Shown: one piece after another, positions 1-8,047 of the stretch | How the letters are laid out: every line of letters starts with the position of its first letter | Position numbering within the stretch: position 1 is the stretch's first letter | DNA from: Chthoniobacteraceae bacterium | Lineage (GTDB): Bacteria; Verrucomicrobiota; Verrucomicrobiia; Chthoniobacterales; Chthoniobacteraceae | Reading direction: 5' to 3' | Length of the DNA: 42,243 nucleotides | NCBI GenBank assembly: GCA_947449735.1 | Contig: CANFTB010000042.1 | Coordinates: 1 to 42,243 of the forward strand | Program-made: the position numbers and the translations under genes | The notes under the pieces: model-generated | The model's database searches: none | What the model saw: only the letters and a program-made list of their open reading frames with translations | What the model was told of the DNA's origin: nothing

Positions 1-341
1 CGAAGGATGCCGCTGACAAGGTAGCCGCAGCCGGTAAGGCAGCGGCAGAGAAAGCAACTGCAGACAAGGCTGCCGCTGAAAAAGCCGCGAAGGATGCCGC
101 TGACAAGGTAGCCGCAGCCGGTAAGGCAGCGGCAGAGAAAGCAACTGCAGACAAGGCTGCCGCTGAAAAAGCCGCGAAGGAAGCCGCTGACAAGGTAGCC
201 GCAGCCGGTAAGGCTGCTGCGGAGAAGGCTGCTGCTGACAAGGCAGCCGCTGAAAAGGCAGCGAAGGAAGCTGCTGACAAGGCAGCGGCAGGAGCCAAGG
301 ATGCCGGCAACAAAATCGGCAATTTCTTTAAAGGCAAGTAA
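1..341 (+). CDS. Ala/Lys-rich repeat protein, 3' end only
   Basis: The reading frame is open from base 3 to the TAA at 339-341; the start lies outside the window. The protein is almost entirely Ala, Lys, Glu and Asp with occasional Gly, Val and Thr, in a 29-residue repeat built around KAAAEKAA and DAADKVAAAGK, and ends in a short non-repetitive tail (GNKIGNFFKGK). Such sequences form long amphipathic helices and resemble histone H1-like, LEA-like or apolipoprotein-like bacterial proteins; homology cannot be separated from composition here. No catalytic motif is visible. A strong terminator follows 57 bases after the stop, so this is the last gene of its transcript. Function unknown; a DNA-binding or stress/envelope filler role would be a guess. 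Confidence 0.7.
   Translation, partial: KDAADKVAAAGKAAAEKATADKAAAEKAAKDAADKVAAAGKAAAEKATADKAAAEKAAKEAADKVAAAGKAAAEKAAADKAAAEKAAKEAADKAAAGAKDAGNKIGNFFKGK
3..300 (+). repeat. 87-bp in-frame tandem repeat (about 3.4 copies visible)
   Basis: Units start at 3, 90, 177 and 264, a period of exactly 87 bases (29 codons). The units at 3-89 and 90-176 are identical, while the third (177-263) carries many synonymous and a few amino acid changes, and the fourth is partial. Identity of the first two copies points to recent duplication or gene conversion. The array continues out of the window on the left, so the copy number is unknown. Confidence 0.9.
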
Positions 342-398
342 ACGAGTTTTTTACCTCTCTCAGAATTAAGGCATTTAATTCTTGGGGTGAGCTTCTTG

Positions 399-436
399 AA
401 AAAAGGGCCCAGGCACTAGTCCGGGGCCCTTTTTTT
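399..436 (+). terminator. Rho-independent terminator, probably bidirectional
   Basis: A perfect 12-bp stem pairs AAAAAAGGGCCC (399-410) with GGGCCCTTTTTT (424-435) around a 13-base loop, and the T run continues to 436. The matching A run on the other side means it could also stop minus-strand transcripts coming from the tRNA-Pro side. It lies 57 bases after the stop of the Ala/Lys-rich gene. Confidence 0.9.
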
Positions 437-492
437 ATTCTCAGAAGAAAGCGTTCATTCGGGCCATTAGCATCCCTCGAAATGACAGTTGA

Positions 493-1004
493 GACGCCCC
501 CCTCGAACTGCTCATCTCTGTCGGCGCGAGCGCGCACACGCAGGAGCTAGGCATCAGCGTCAATGCCGTGAAACGCGATGGTTACAAGACCATCGCGATG
601 TGCCACGACGTGGGCCGCCTCACCTACTTTGGCAAAGAGGCTGACCCGCATGCTTCGGAATCATCAATGGCAAGCCCAGCTGTGCCTCGCCCAAGCTCAC
701 CAGCGAAACGCTGCCCGCCGATTTCTTCACCTCGCTCGACTTCACGCGGCAAGTCTATCCGGGCATCGTATACGACTCTCTCGGTCAGCCTGATGGCTGG
801 TCCGCCATCGACAGCGCCGATGCCGCCGCAGGCTGTGACCAAATGGAACGTGGCATCGACGGCAACTTTAGCGCGTCCCGCGGCGATACCGCGCGCGAGT
901 TGCGAGGTAGAGGCAAAAGCAAACTCCTGCCGATTGGACATCGTGGACACAGGGGCAGACCTAGTCTTAGAAATGGTCCCTGTCCGGGATCAATCCACCC
1001 GTAA
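493..1004 (+). pseudogene. Decayed coding remnant, family not recognised
   Basis: Two stretches have the codon texture of real coding DNA (GC-rich third positions, balanced protein composition) but lie in different frames. The first, open from 493, reads ...NAVKRDGYKTIAMCHDVGR and VGRLTYFGKEADPHA. Near 650-655 the sense switches frame and continues as FGIINGKPSCASPKLTSE, then TSLDFTRQVYPGIVYDSLGQ and PDGWSAIDSADAAAGCDQ, fading after about 900, with a stop at 1002-1004. No start codon with a ribosome binding site is visible. It is best read as a frameshifted, truncated gene fragment lying between the terminator at 399-436 and the 3' end of tRNA-Pro. I cannot name the parent family. The 233-residue open frame that runs through the tRNA gene should not be taken as a protein. 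Confidence 0.4.
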
Positions 1005-1024
1005 ATCGTTCACTTCCAAAATGG

Positions 1025-1098
1025 TCGGGGCGATAGGATTCGAACCTACGACCTCCTGGTCCCAAACCAGGCGCTCTACCAAGCTAAGCTACACCCCG
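1025..1098 (-). tRNA. tRNA-Pro(TGG)
   Basis: The reverse complement folds as a complete cloverleaf: acceptor stem CGGGGTG/CGCCCCG (one T-G pair) with discriminator A, D arm GCTTAGCTTGGTAGAGC, anticodon stem CCTGG/CCAGG with loop TTTGGGA giving anticodon TGG, and a T arm with GGTTCGAATCC. CCA is not encoded. The UGG anticodon can read all four proline codons with suitable wobble modification. Its 3' end faces the decayed coding remnant at 493-1004, a common arrangement where an element has integrated at a tRNA gene. Confidence 0.96.
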
Positions 1099-1242
1099 AT
1101 ACTGCTACGGCTGCCTGAGTTGTGCCCTGACCAGCCTCTTCTTGAACTTTGCAGCCCGTTCCCGACACAGTCAGCAAACACCCTCGCAGGCGCCGCTGAT
1201 ACCGTTCCTGCTACTATGCGTGGATCAGTCGGAACGGCAAGC

Positions 1243-1262
1243 AAAAGCGGAGGCCGCTCCGC
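1243..1262 (-). terminator. Probable terminator of the secreted amidase-like gene
   Basis: On the minus strand GCGGAG-CGGC-CTCCGC forms a perfect 6-bp, GC-rich hairpin with a 4-base loop followed by TTTT. It begins 11 bases after the stop codon of the gene at 1273-1779. The T run is short, so efficiency is uncertain. Confidence 0.5.
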
Positions 1263-1272
1263 GGAGTAAAAA

Positions 1273-1779
1273 TTACGACCTCGGCTTGACGTACACCCCG
1301 AGAAGCGGGCGCGGGGAGGGTTTCGCAGAAACGAAATCGCTCACAAAGCCTTCTTTCGAACGCAACTCAACGTGGCCGGCCCCGGGTCCGCCGTAAACCA
1401 ACACGGATCCGGGAGGCGCCTTGTAGGGGTCTGAAACCGACAGTCTGCGAAATCCAAAGTCGGATTGGAGTTCGACACCCGCGTCCTTGGCGTAGCGGGT
1501 CTTGGGGTAGGAGTCTATGATCTGGGCCCTCAGGAGAGCCGTCTTCACGTACCGCCAGCAGCTGGCTTGGGAAGACGCCTGGGCACGTTGGGCTGCAATT
1601 TCAGCGGCCTCCACCATGCGCTTGTCGTAGCGGAAACTGGAGGACTGGGGGCCGAAAAGCTTGCGCAACTCGGGCTTCAGGGTCTCCGCCTGATCGGCAT
1701 TGAACAAAGAATAGCTGGCGAACGCCGAAGGGGCGATCGCCAGAAGGAGGATCAGTAAAAATTTGGGTGGCAGACGCAT
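1273..1779 (-). CDS. Secreted cysteine amidase/peptidase-like protein (CHAP or NlpC/P60-like)
   Basis: A 168-residue protein with a clear signal peptide (MRLPPKFLLILLLAIAPSAF, probable cleavage after ASA/FAS near residue 21). The mature part has a Cys in SCWRYVK (C74) and, about 60 residues later, PPGSVLVYGGPGAGHVELR with H136, the Cys...(G)H order of CHAP and NlpC/P60 cell-wall amidases and peptidases. Family assignment is by motif order only; the third catalytic residue is not certain. The ATG at 1779 is preferred because AAGGA lies six bases upstream; an in-frame TTG at 1797 lacks support. It lies 71 bases downstream of the metal ATPase on the same strand and may be read from the same transcript. 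The likely place of action is the periplasm, on peptidoglycan or a peptide. Confidence 0.6.
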   Translation of the reverse strand: MRLPPKFLLILLLAIAPSAFASYSLFNADQAETLKPELRKLFGPQSSSFRYDKRMVEAAEIAAQRAQASSQASCWRYVKTALLRAQIIDSYPKTRYAKDAGVELQSDFGFRRLSVSDPYKAPPGSVLVYGGPGAGHVELRSKEGFVSDFVSAKPSPRPLLGVYVKPRS

Positions 1780-1832
1780 GTTGTTCCTTGGAAACAAATT
1801 CGTCCGGGGGGGAAGCCGGAGGCGAAGATTAG

Positions 1833-1848
1833 CCCATCAAAGGATGGG
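1833..1848 (-). terminator. Small hairpin after the metal ATPase gene
   Basis: CCCATC (1833-1838) and GATGGG (1843-1848) form a perfect 6-bp stem with a 4-base loop immediately after the ATPase stop codon. There is no T run, so it may be an attenuator, an mRNA 3' stabiliser or chance. Confidence 0.25.
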
Positions 1849-1849
1849 G

Positions 1850-3856
1850 TCAACTGGTTTTCAGCGTGGGAAGGGAGGCCCCGCCCGCCAAAAGCAGGCG
1901 GAGGCTGTTCAGCACGACGATCAGAGTGCTGCCTTCGTGGCCCATGACACCCAGGGTCAGGGGAATGTGTCCCGCCAGGGCAAAACCCACCAGAAGCACG
2001 ATGACTCCCAGTGAAACCAGGACGTTTTGCCGGATGATCCGGCGCGCACTCACGCTGATGTCGAAGGCGCGCAGAAAACTTTCAAGCTTGTCGTGCATGA
2101 GCACCAGGTCGGCTTGTTCCAGGGCCGCGTCCGAGCCGCGCGCCCCCATGGCCACTCCGACGTGGGCCGCCGCGAGGCTGGGGGCGTCATTGATGCCGTC
2201 CCCAATCATGGCCGCGCGGTTGCCCGACCGGTTGAGCTGGTTGATGAAATCCAGTTTTTCCTCGGGCCGCAGTCCGGCCCGCACCTCTTGAACCCCCAGC
2301 GCGTCCTTCAGGTGTGCTGCGGCCTCGGCCCTGTCTCCGGTGAGCACCACGGTGTGCAGTCCGCGCTCGTGCAGCGCCTGAACCACCGCCTTCGCCTCGG
2401 AACGGATGTCGTCCCGCAGCTTCATCCGACCGGTGAGGTCGCCGCAGGACAGCCATACCTCTGAAAAACCAGGCTGCGTGCCTTCGGAAAAGCCCTCCCC
2501 AGGTTGGCCAGCCGCCGTTTCCATCACCCAGCTCCGCTTCCCCAACCGCACCCGGGAACCGTTCTCCGTGGCCTCCAATCCGCAACCCGTGACGGAGGCA
2601 AAATTCGAGAGCGAACGCTCAGGAAGCGCATGGAAGCGTCCGTACCGCGTGACGGCTCGCGCGAGGGGGTGGGTGGAAAGACGCTCCAGGGCGTAGGCGA
2701 GTTCAGCCACCTCCGACTCGCGGCCCGGAGGGAAGCTCTCGACTCCCTCCACCCGGAGTTCTCCCGTGGTGAGCGTGCCGGTTTTATCCATGGCCACGGT
2801 GCGGATCTCGGCAAGTTGCTCCACGGCGACGCCCCCGCGGAAAAGAATGCCGCGCCGGGCGCCGGCGGCGATGGCGGCGAGAATGGCCGAAGGAACGGAG
2901 AGCACCAGGGCGCAGGGGGAGGCCACGACTAGAAGCGTCATGGCCAGGTAGAAGGCGCTGGGTGCGCCGGCGCTGGAGTGGACAGGCGCCTTGCCTTGAA
3001 CCAGCCACCAGAAGAGGAACATCGCGGCGGTCAACGCGAGGATGCCCAGGGTATAGTTGCTGCCGAACCGGTCTGTGAACCTCTGGGAGGGCGCCTTCTG
3101 GCGCTGGGCCTCCTGAATCAGCCGGATAATGCGCTGCAAGGCGCTTTCCTCCGCGGCCCGGGTGACTCGCACATCCACAGCGCCCCAAAGGTTCAGGGTT
3201 CCGGCCAGAAGCGGGTCGCCGGGACGTTTTTCCACAGGGACCGCCTCTCCCGTCAGGGTGGATTCGTCCACGGCGGTTTCGCCGGAGCTCAGATCCGCAT
3301 CGACCGGGAACAGGGCGCCGGGACGGATGCGCAGCAGGTTTCCGGGGCGCAGCTGCTCCACCGGGACTTCGAGCTCGGAGCCGTCCGCCGCCAAAAGCGT
3401 GGCCGTCTTTGGCGCGGTCTTGATCAAGGACCGGATTTCGCGCTGGGTGCGCTCCATGGCGAAATGCTCGAGGGCGCCGGCGAAGGCGAAGAGGAAGAGC
3501 AGGACGACGCCCTCTGTCCACTGACCGATGGCGGCAGCTCCGGCGGCGACGGCAAGCATTAGGAAATGAACGTCCACCTTGCCCTCGCGGAATTTCTCCC
3601 ACGTTTCTTCAGCCGCGAACCAGCTGCCGGCGAGGTAAGCCAGAACGTGGCAGACGCGCGCCGCGCCAGGCGCGAGGAAGGATTCGGAGTTCAGGACGGC
3701 GGCTGAAATTCCAAGTCCCCCGCATAGGAGGGCCGCCGCGAGCTGCCAGCGCCATTCCCCCTGGTGGTCGTGGTCCAGCTCCACCTCTCTCTGGCTGATG
3801 CGGAGCCAGCAGGTGCGGCACTCCTGAGGCTCAATCTTGGACGAGGACCGTTGCAT
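1850..3856 (-). CDS. Heavy-metal-exporting P-type ATPase, P1B-4 type
   Basis: A 668-residue P-type ATPase that moves a transition metal out of the cytoplasm using ATP. Visible in order: actuator TGE at 202-204, the membrane metal-site motif SPC at 313-315 (in place of CPC), the phosphorylated Asp D357 in DKTGTLT, the nucleotide-binding HP pair at 396-397 (STHPLA), the hinge GDGINDAP, and HEGST in the last membrane segment. SPC plus HEG(S/G)T is the signature of P1B-4 pumps (CoaT/CtpD/ZosA/PfeT group), whose substrates are Co(II), Fe(II) or Zn(II)/Cd(II) depending on the protein; the sequence does not choose among them. There is no ferredoxin-like metal-binding domain; the short N-terminus has CRTC (13-16) and DHDH (28-31). 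No metal regulator gene is adjacent. No clear ribosome binding site precedes the ATG. Confidence 0.92.
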   Translation of the reverse strand: MQRSSSKIEPQECRTCWLRISQREVELDHDHQGEWRWQLAAALLCGGLGISAAVLNSESFLAPGAARVCHVLAYLAGSWFAAEETWEKFREGKVDVHFLMLAVAAGAAAIGQWTEGVVLLFLFAFAGALEHFAMERTQREIRSLIKTAPKTATLLAADGSELEVPVEQLRPGNLLRIRPGALFPVDADLSSGETAVDESTLTGEAVPVEKRPGDPLLAGTLNLWGAVDVRVTRAAEESALQRIIRLIQEAQRQKAPSQRFTDRFGSNYTLGILALTAAMFLFWWLVQGKAPVHSSAGAPSAFYLAMTLLVVASPCALVLSVPSAILAAIAAGARRGILFRGGVAVEQLAEIRTVAMDKTGTLTTGELRVEGVESFPPGRESEVAELAYALERLSTHPLARAVTRYGRFHALPERSLSNFASVTGCGLEATENGSRVRLGKRSWVMETAAGQPGEGFSEGTQPGFSEVWLSCGDLTGRMKLRDDIRSEAKAVVQALHERGLHTVVLTGDRAEAAAHLKDALGVQEVRAGLRPEEKLDFINQLNRSGNRAAMIGDGINDAPSLAAAHVGVAMGARGSDAALEQADLVLMHDKLESFLRAFDISVSARRIIRQNVLVSLGVIVLLVGFALAGHIPLTLGVMGHEGSTLIVVLNSLRLLLAGGASLPTLKTS

Positions 3857-3993
3857 GGATTCATTCTGGGGAACCCGCGCCCAGCTGCAATGCCGCGTTT
3901 TTAAAACGGTCGGGACAAAGAAACTCAGAAAAAGAAAGTTTACTCTGGAATTTTGCCACTTCTACCTGAGGTTAGGCGCCTTCCACTTTGTTC

Positions 3994-4701
3994 ATGTCTT
4001 CCGCCACCCATCACCACCCCGTTTCCCCCGGGCCCGGATCTGTGTTTCGAAAAAGTGCCAGCCGGTATGGGTGTGGGTTCACAGGGCGGTTTTCCGGAGG
4101 TTTTTTTGGCCTGCAGCGGATTCTGAGCGCCTTGTTTTTTGTGTGCGCATTTGCCATGCGCGCCCGGGCTGGAACGGTCGTCTTGGACGCCGGCCACGGG
4201 GGACACGACCCGGGAGGCATTCCGCGGCAGCGCTACCAGGAAAAATCTGCCACCCTGGATATCGCCTCGAGGGTCAGAGCCAGGCTGCAGGCGGCCGGCC
4301 ACCGTGTGATCATGACGCGCTCATCGGACGTTTTCGTGGAGCTTTCACGGAGGGTATCCATTTCAAACCGCGCTCCCTCCGGCGCGGTTTTTGTCAGCAT
4401 CCATTTCAATTCCGCCCCAAATCTAGACGCTCATGGGATTGAAACCTATCATTACGACTCCCGCGGCGCCGCGTTGGCCGAGGCGATTCACCGCCAAGTG
4501 CTCGCCGCAACCAGGGAGGAGGACCGCGGGGTGCGGCGGGCGCGTTTCTATGTCCTTCGCTACAACAAGCGGCCTGCCTGCCTGGCAGAGCTTGGCTTCC
4601 TCACGAATGCCCAGGAGGGCGCACGCATCTATCGGTCGTCCGCCTACCGCCAGCAGTTGGCGAACGCCGTGGCGGCAGGCATTTCAAGCGTCCTCCGCTA
4701 G
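3994..4701 (+). CDS. N-acetylmuramoyl-L-alanine amidase (Amidase_3)
   Basis: A 235-residue zinc amidase that cuts the bond between MurNAc and the peptide stem in peptidoglycan. The Zn ligands and catalytic Glu of the family are present: H68 in DAGHGGHDPG, E83 in QEKSATLDIA, H137 in SIHFNS, and E199 in LAELGFLTN. A hydrophobic stretch at about 38-58 ending in ARA looks like a signal peptide, but it is preceded by an unusually long, basic N-terminal region, so the real start may be downstream (the in-frame GTG beginning VFRKSASRYG is an alternative). The first ATG has no Shine-Dalgarno sequence. There are no SH3, LysM or AMIN domains. It heads a long run of same-strand genes and is divergent from the metal ATPase. 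Confidence 0.9.
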   Translation: MSSATHHHPVSPGPGSVFRKSASRYGCGFTGRFSGGFFGLQRILSALFFVCAFAMRARAGTVVLDAGHGGHDPGGIPRQRYQEKSATLDIASRVRARLQAAGHRVIMTRSSDVFVELSRRVSISNRAPSGAVFVSIHFNSAPNLDAHGIETYHYDSRGAALAEAIHRQVLAATREEDRGVRRARFYVLRYNKRPACLAELGFLTNAQEGARIYRSSAYRQQLANAVAAGISSVLR

Positions 4702-4867
4702 GGGCCGCTGCCGCCCGATCATGCGCGCCTTTCCATCCCCCTGAAAAACCTTTCGAGCCGGGTGGCTCTGATGGAGTCCCGGCGCCGCAGAAACGCGGAT
4801 CGGGCTCCACGGCGGTTTTGCCTTCCGCACGAGGGGGCTTTGCTTGTTGAATGGGGTCCAATTTCTC

Positions 4868-6439
4868 ATGCCCGCCTGCACCTTTTATACTACAGCGATT
4901 GATTACACGAACGCGCCTCCGCATATCGGGCATGCCTATGAAAAGGTGCTCACGGACGTTCTCGCGCGCTTCGAACGCCTCCGCAGACGGCCGGTGTACT
5001 ACCTGACGGGGGTCGACCAGCACGGGCAAAAGGTCCAGCAATCCGCTGAAAAGGAGGGCTTGGCCCCCCTCGAATTCGCAGAGCGTTGCACGGCGAAGTT
5101 TTTAGACCTCTGGAAGACTCTCGACGTCCAGTTCGACGGCTGGGCCGCCACCACCCACCCCCTCCACAAACAGACGGTCCAGCGCATCCTGCAGCGCCTG
5201 TTTGACGCCGGGCAGCTCTACAAACAGCGCCACAACGGCTTTTACAGCGTCCGCCAGGAACAGTTCCTCACGGACAAGGAGCGGAACGAGGCGGGCGAGT
5301 TCGGCCCCGAATGGGGCCAGGTGGTCGAACTCGAGGAGGAAAACTGGTACTTCCGCCTGTCCGACCACCGGGACTGGCTGCTTGGGTTCATCGACTCGCA
5401 TCCGCATTTCATCGTGCCGGCCTTCCGCCGTACCGAGCTGCGCAACGCCGTCGAGAAGCTCTCCGGAGACCTTTGCATCTCGCGGCCCAAGGCCCGCCTC
5501 TCGTGGGGGATCGAGCTGCCCTTCGATTCGGGCTTCGTCACCTACGTCTGGTTCGACGCGCTCATCAACTACATCTCCTTCGCCGGATACCTCGCCGACC
5601 CTGACAGCGGCCTGCCCGAGTTCCGCTCGCTGTGGCCCGCCCGGGCGCAGGTCATCGGAAAGGACATCCTAATCCCCGCCCACGGCATCTACTGGTCGAT
5701 CATGCTCCATGCGCTGGGCTTTCCAGACGATGAAATCCCCACGCTCCTGGTGCACGGTTGGTGGAACATTTCGGGCGCCAAGATGAGCAAGAGCCTCGGC
5801 AACACCGTCGACCCCGCCGCGCTCGCCGAACGCTACGGCGTCACCGCCCTGCGCTACTACCTCATGGCCGACATCTCCACCGGCAGGGACGCGGACTTCT
5901 CCGAGGAGCGCCTCCGGATGCGCTTCAACGACGAGCTCGCCAACAACGTCGGCAACCTGCTCAACCGCACCCTCAACATGGCCCACCGCTACAGGCAGGG
6001 CGTCCTGCGCCGGACCGGGTGCCAGGATGCCGATCTGGTGTCGCTGGCCGGGACGGAGGCTCCGGCCGCCGTCGCGGAGTACACCAAGGCCATGGAGCAG
6101 TTTGAAGTCGACGCCGCCCTTGAGGCGGCCGTGCGCCTTGCCCGGACCTGCAACCAGCTCATCGAAGCCTCGGCCCCTTGGAAACTCGCCAAGGACCCCA
6201 CCCTCGCGGAGCGCCTGGACGCCGTGCTCTACCACCTCGCCGAGTCCATCCGCATCATCGCGGTTCTGCTCGTCCCCGTCCTGCCTGAGGCCGCGCGCGG
6301 AATTCTCGCCCAGTTGAACTGTCCGACCGACCCGGCGCTGTCCGACGCGGGCTGGGGCGTCCTGCCGGACGGCCACTCACTCGGCGCCCCCGTGCCGCTC
6401 TTTCCACGGCTTGAAGCCCCGCCAGCCCCGGCAGATTGA
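4868..6439 (+). CDS. metG: Methionyl-tRNA synthetase
   Basis: A 523-residue class I aminoacyl-tRNA synthetase that charges tRNA-Met. It shows the HIGH motif as PHIGH (H19-H22), the KMSKS loop at 305-309 within GAKMSKSLGN, and the FYTTAIDYTNAPPHIGH start typical of the short bacterial group. The knuckle region (GFYSVRQEQFLTDKERNEAG and following) has no CxxC pairs, so this is the zinc-free type. The C-terminal helical anticodon-binding domain is present, but there is no EMAP/Trbp111 dimerisation domain, which fits the length. The ATG at 4868 begins the conserved MPACTFYTTA; an in-frame TTG at 4844 is less likely. The next gene begins about 44 bases after the stop. Confidence 0.97.
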   Translation: MPACTFYTTAIDYTNAPPHIGHAYEKVLTDVLARFERLRRRPVYYLTGVDQHGQKVQQSAEKEGLAPLEFAERCTAKFLDLWKTLDVQFDGWAATTHPLHKQTVQRILQRLFDAGQLYKQRHNGFYSVRQEQFLTDKERNEAGEFGPEWGQVVELEEENWYFRLSDHRDWLLGFIDSHPHFIVPAFRRTELRNAVEKLSGDLCISRPKARLSWGIELPFDSGFVTYVWFDALINYISFAGYLADPDSGLPEFRSLWPARAQVIGKDILIPAHGIYWSIMLHALGFPDDEIPTLLVHGWWNISGAKMSKSLGNTVDPAALAERYGVTALRYYLMADISTGRDADFSEERLRMRFNDELANNVGNLLNRTLNMAHRYRQGVLRRTGCQDADLVSLAGTEAPAAVAEYTKAMEQFEVDAALEAAVRLARTCNQLIEASAPWKLAKDPTLAERLDAVLYHLAESIRIIAVLLVPVLPEAARGILAQLNCPTDPALSDAGWGVLPDGHSLGAPVPLFPRLEAPPAPAD

Positions 6440-6482
6440 CCCGACTGTTGTCCACCCCGTCATCCCGCCATCCCGCCTCCCC

Positions 6483-7280
6483 GTGCTCGAGTTTATTCTC
6501 CATTCCGTCGGATCCACGGTGCTCCGCCTTCTCCAGTACGTGGGGCAGCTGGCGTTTTTAGCTCGCGAAACGGCCATTTCAATCCGCGTTGCGCCCCTGC
6601 GCTGGGGGCTCTTGCTTCGCCAGCTTGCGGAGATCGGCTTCCGCTCGCAGCTGGTGGTCGTCGTGACAGGCGCCTTTACGGGGGCGGTGTTTTCCGCCCA
6701 AACGTACTTCCAGTTTCACAGGCTGGGAATGGATTCCGCCGTCGGAGCGGTGGTGGCCGTCTCTCTGTTCCGCGAACTGGGACCCGTGCTGACGGCGCTC
6801 ATGCTTTCCGGCCGCGTGGGGGCCTCGATCGCCGCCGAAATCGGCACGATGAAGGTCACTGAACAGATCGAGGCTTTGCGCGCCCTGGGTGTCCACCCGA
6901 TTGATTATCTGATCGTCCCGAGAATTCTGGCGCTGATCATATCGACGCCTCTCTTGGTTGCCGAATGCATCGGACTCGGAATCGGAGCCGGGTACCTAGT
7001 GGCGACGCAGGTTCTCGGCGTTTCCAAGGCCTACTACCTCACAAACATGCTTTCGTTCACCACGGGGAGGGACATTAAGATGGCCCTGATCAAGGGCTTT
7101 GCCTTCGCCGGCCTCATCGGGTTTATCGCCTGCGAAGAGGGGCTCAAAACCTCCCAGGGCGCCGCCGGCGTGGGCCGCGCTCCGACCCAGGCCGTCGTCA
7201 TCGCCTCTCTGGTGATCTTGATCTCCAACTTTTTCCTCTCCTTCCTGCTCAACATCTTTTTCCCCGCCGGGACCTACTGA
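6483..7280 (+). CDS. mlaE: MlaE-type permease of an MCE lipid ABC transporter
   Basis: An inner-membrane permease of about 265 residues, with several hydrophobic segments and the conserved MlaE core around SLFRELGPVLTALMLSGRVG, SIAAEIGTMKVTEQIEAL and RALGVHPIDYLIVPR. In MlaE/YrbE/TGD1 systems this subunit works with an ATPase and an MCE-domain protein to move phospholipids between inner and outer membranes. The GTG at 6483 is chosen because the upstream stretch (6440-6482) reads as non-coding and an alternative TTG at 6411 would overlap metG by 29 bases; no Shine-Dalgarno sequence supports either. It is followed 3 bases later by the ATPase gene and then the MCE gene. Confidence 0.93.
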   Translation: MLEFILHSVGSTVLRLLQYVGQLAFLARETAISIRVAPLRWGLLLRQLAEIGFRSQLVVVVTGAFTGAVFSAQTYFQFHRLGMDSAVGAVVAVSLFRELGPVLTALMLSGRVGASIAAEIGTMKVTEQIEALRALGVHPIDYLIVPRILALIISTPLLVAECIGLGIGAGYLVATQVLGVSKAYYLTNMLSFTTGRDIKMALIKGFAFAGLIGFIACEEGLKTSQGAAGVGRAPTQAVVIASLVILISNFFLSFLLNIFFPAGTY

Positions 7281-7283
7281 CCC

Positions 7284-8024
7284 ATGATTTACGTCACGGA
7301 TCTGCATAAAAAGCTGGGGGAGCAACAGGTGCTCTCGGGAATCAGCCTGAACATCACCAGGGGCCAGACGCACGTCATCCTGGGCCGCTCGGGCTGCGGA
7401 AAGAGCGTCCTGCTTAAGCACCTCGTCGGCCTTCTCCAACCCGACTCCGGAAAGATCGTCATCGACGGCGAAGACATCGCCAACCTGCGGGAGCGCCAGC
7501 TCGGCCGCATTCGCAAGAGGGTCGGCATCCTGTTTCAGAGCGGCGCCCTGTTCGACTCGATGAGCGCCGCCGAAAACATCGCCTTCCCCCTGAGGGAGGC
7601 CGGAATCAAGGACGAGGAAGTCATCCGCCAAAAGGTGGCTGAAGCCCTCGAGATGGTGGATCTGGGGGGCGAACAGGAGAAAATGCCTGAGAACCTCTCC
7701 GGAGGCATGCGAAAGCGGCTCGGGCTGGCGCGCACGATTGTTTCGCGCCCGGCGTGTATTTTGTACGACGAACCCACGACGGGTTTGGACCCCATCGCAA
7801 CCGACTCGATCAACCGCCTGATTCGTCGCTTGCAAAAGCGGCTTAACGCGACTTCGGTCGTGGTGACGCACGACATGAAGACGGCTTTTCACACAGCGGA
7901 CCGGATCGCCTTCCTGCACGAGGGGCGCATTTATTTTGATGGAACGCCGAAGGAACTTCTTGCGGCGAAGGACCCCATTTTAGTGGACTTTATCGAAGGC
8001 CGCTCAACGGAATCTGAAGAATAG
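7284..8024 (+). CDS. mlaF: MlaF-type ATPase of an MCE lipid ABC transporter
   Basis: A 246-residue ABC ATPase with Walker A GRSGCGKS at 34-41, signature LSGGMRKRLGLAR, Walker B ILYDEPTTGLDP and the switch His in VVVTHDM. The GGMRKR form of the signature is characteristic of the MlaF/Mkl subgroup. It sits between the MlaE-like permease (3-base gap) and the MlaD-like protein (23-base gap), which confirms the role. It powers transport at the cytoplasmic face of the inner membrane. No separate STAS protein (MlaB) or periplasmic carrier (MlaC) gene is present next to it, as is usual outside Proteobacteria. Confidence 0.96.
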   Translation: MIYVTDLHKKLGEQQVLSGISLNITRGQTHVILGRSGCGKSVLLKHLVGLLQPDSGKIVIDGEDIANLRERQLGRIRKRVGILFQSGALFDSMSAAENIAFPLREAGIKDEEVIRQKVAEALEMVDLGGEQEKMPENLSGGMRKRLGLARTIVSRPACILYDEPTTGLDPIATDSINRLIRRLQKRLNATSVVVTHDMKTAFHTADRIAFLHEGRIYFDGTPKELLAAKDPILVDFIEGRSTESEE

Positions 8025-8047
8025 CTGGAACAGTTTTTGTAAAACGT

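Noticed and set aside
3..300. CRISPR array
   Set aside because: The repeats are contiguous, in frame and have no unique spacers; this is coding tandem duplication.
568..1269. 233-residue plus-strand frame
   Set aside because: It runs straight through the tRNA-Pro gene, and only its first part (493-650) has coding texture; the rest is out of frame with the remnant.
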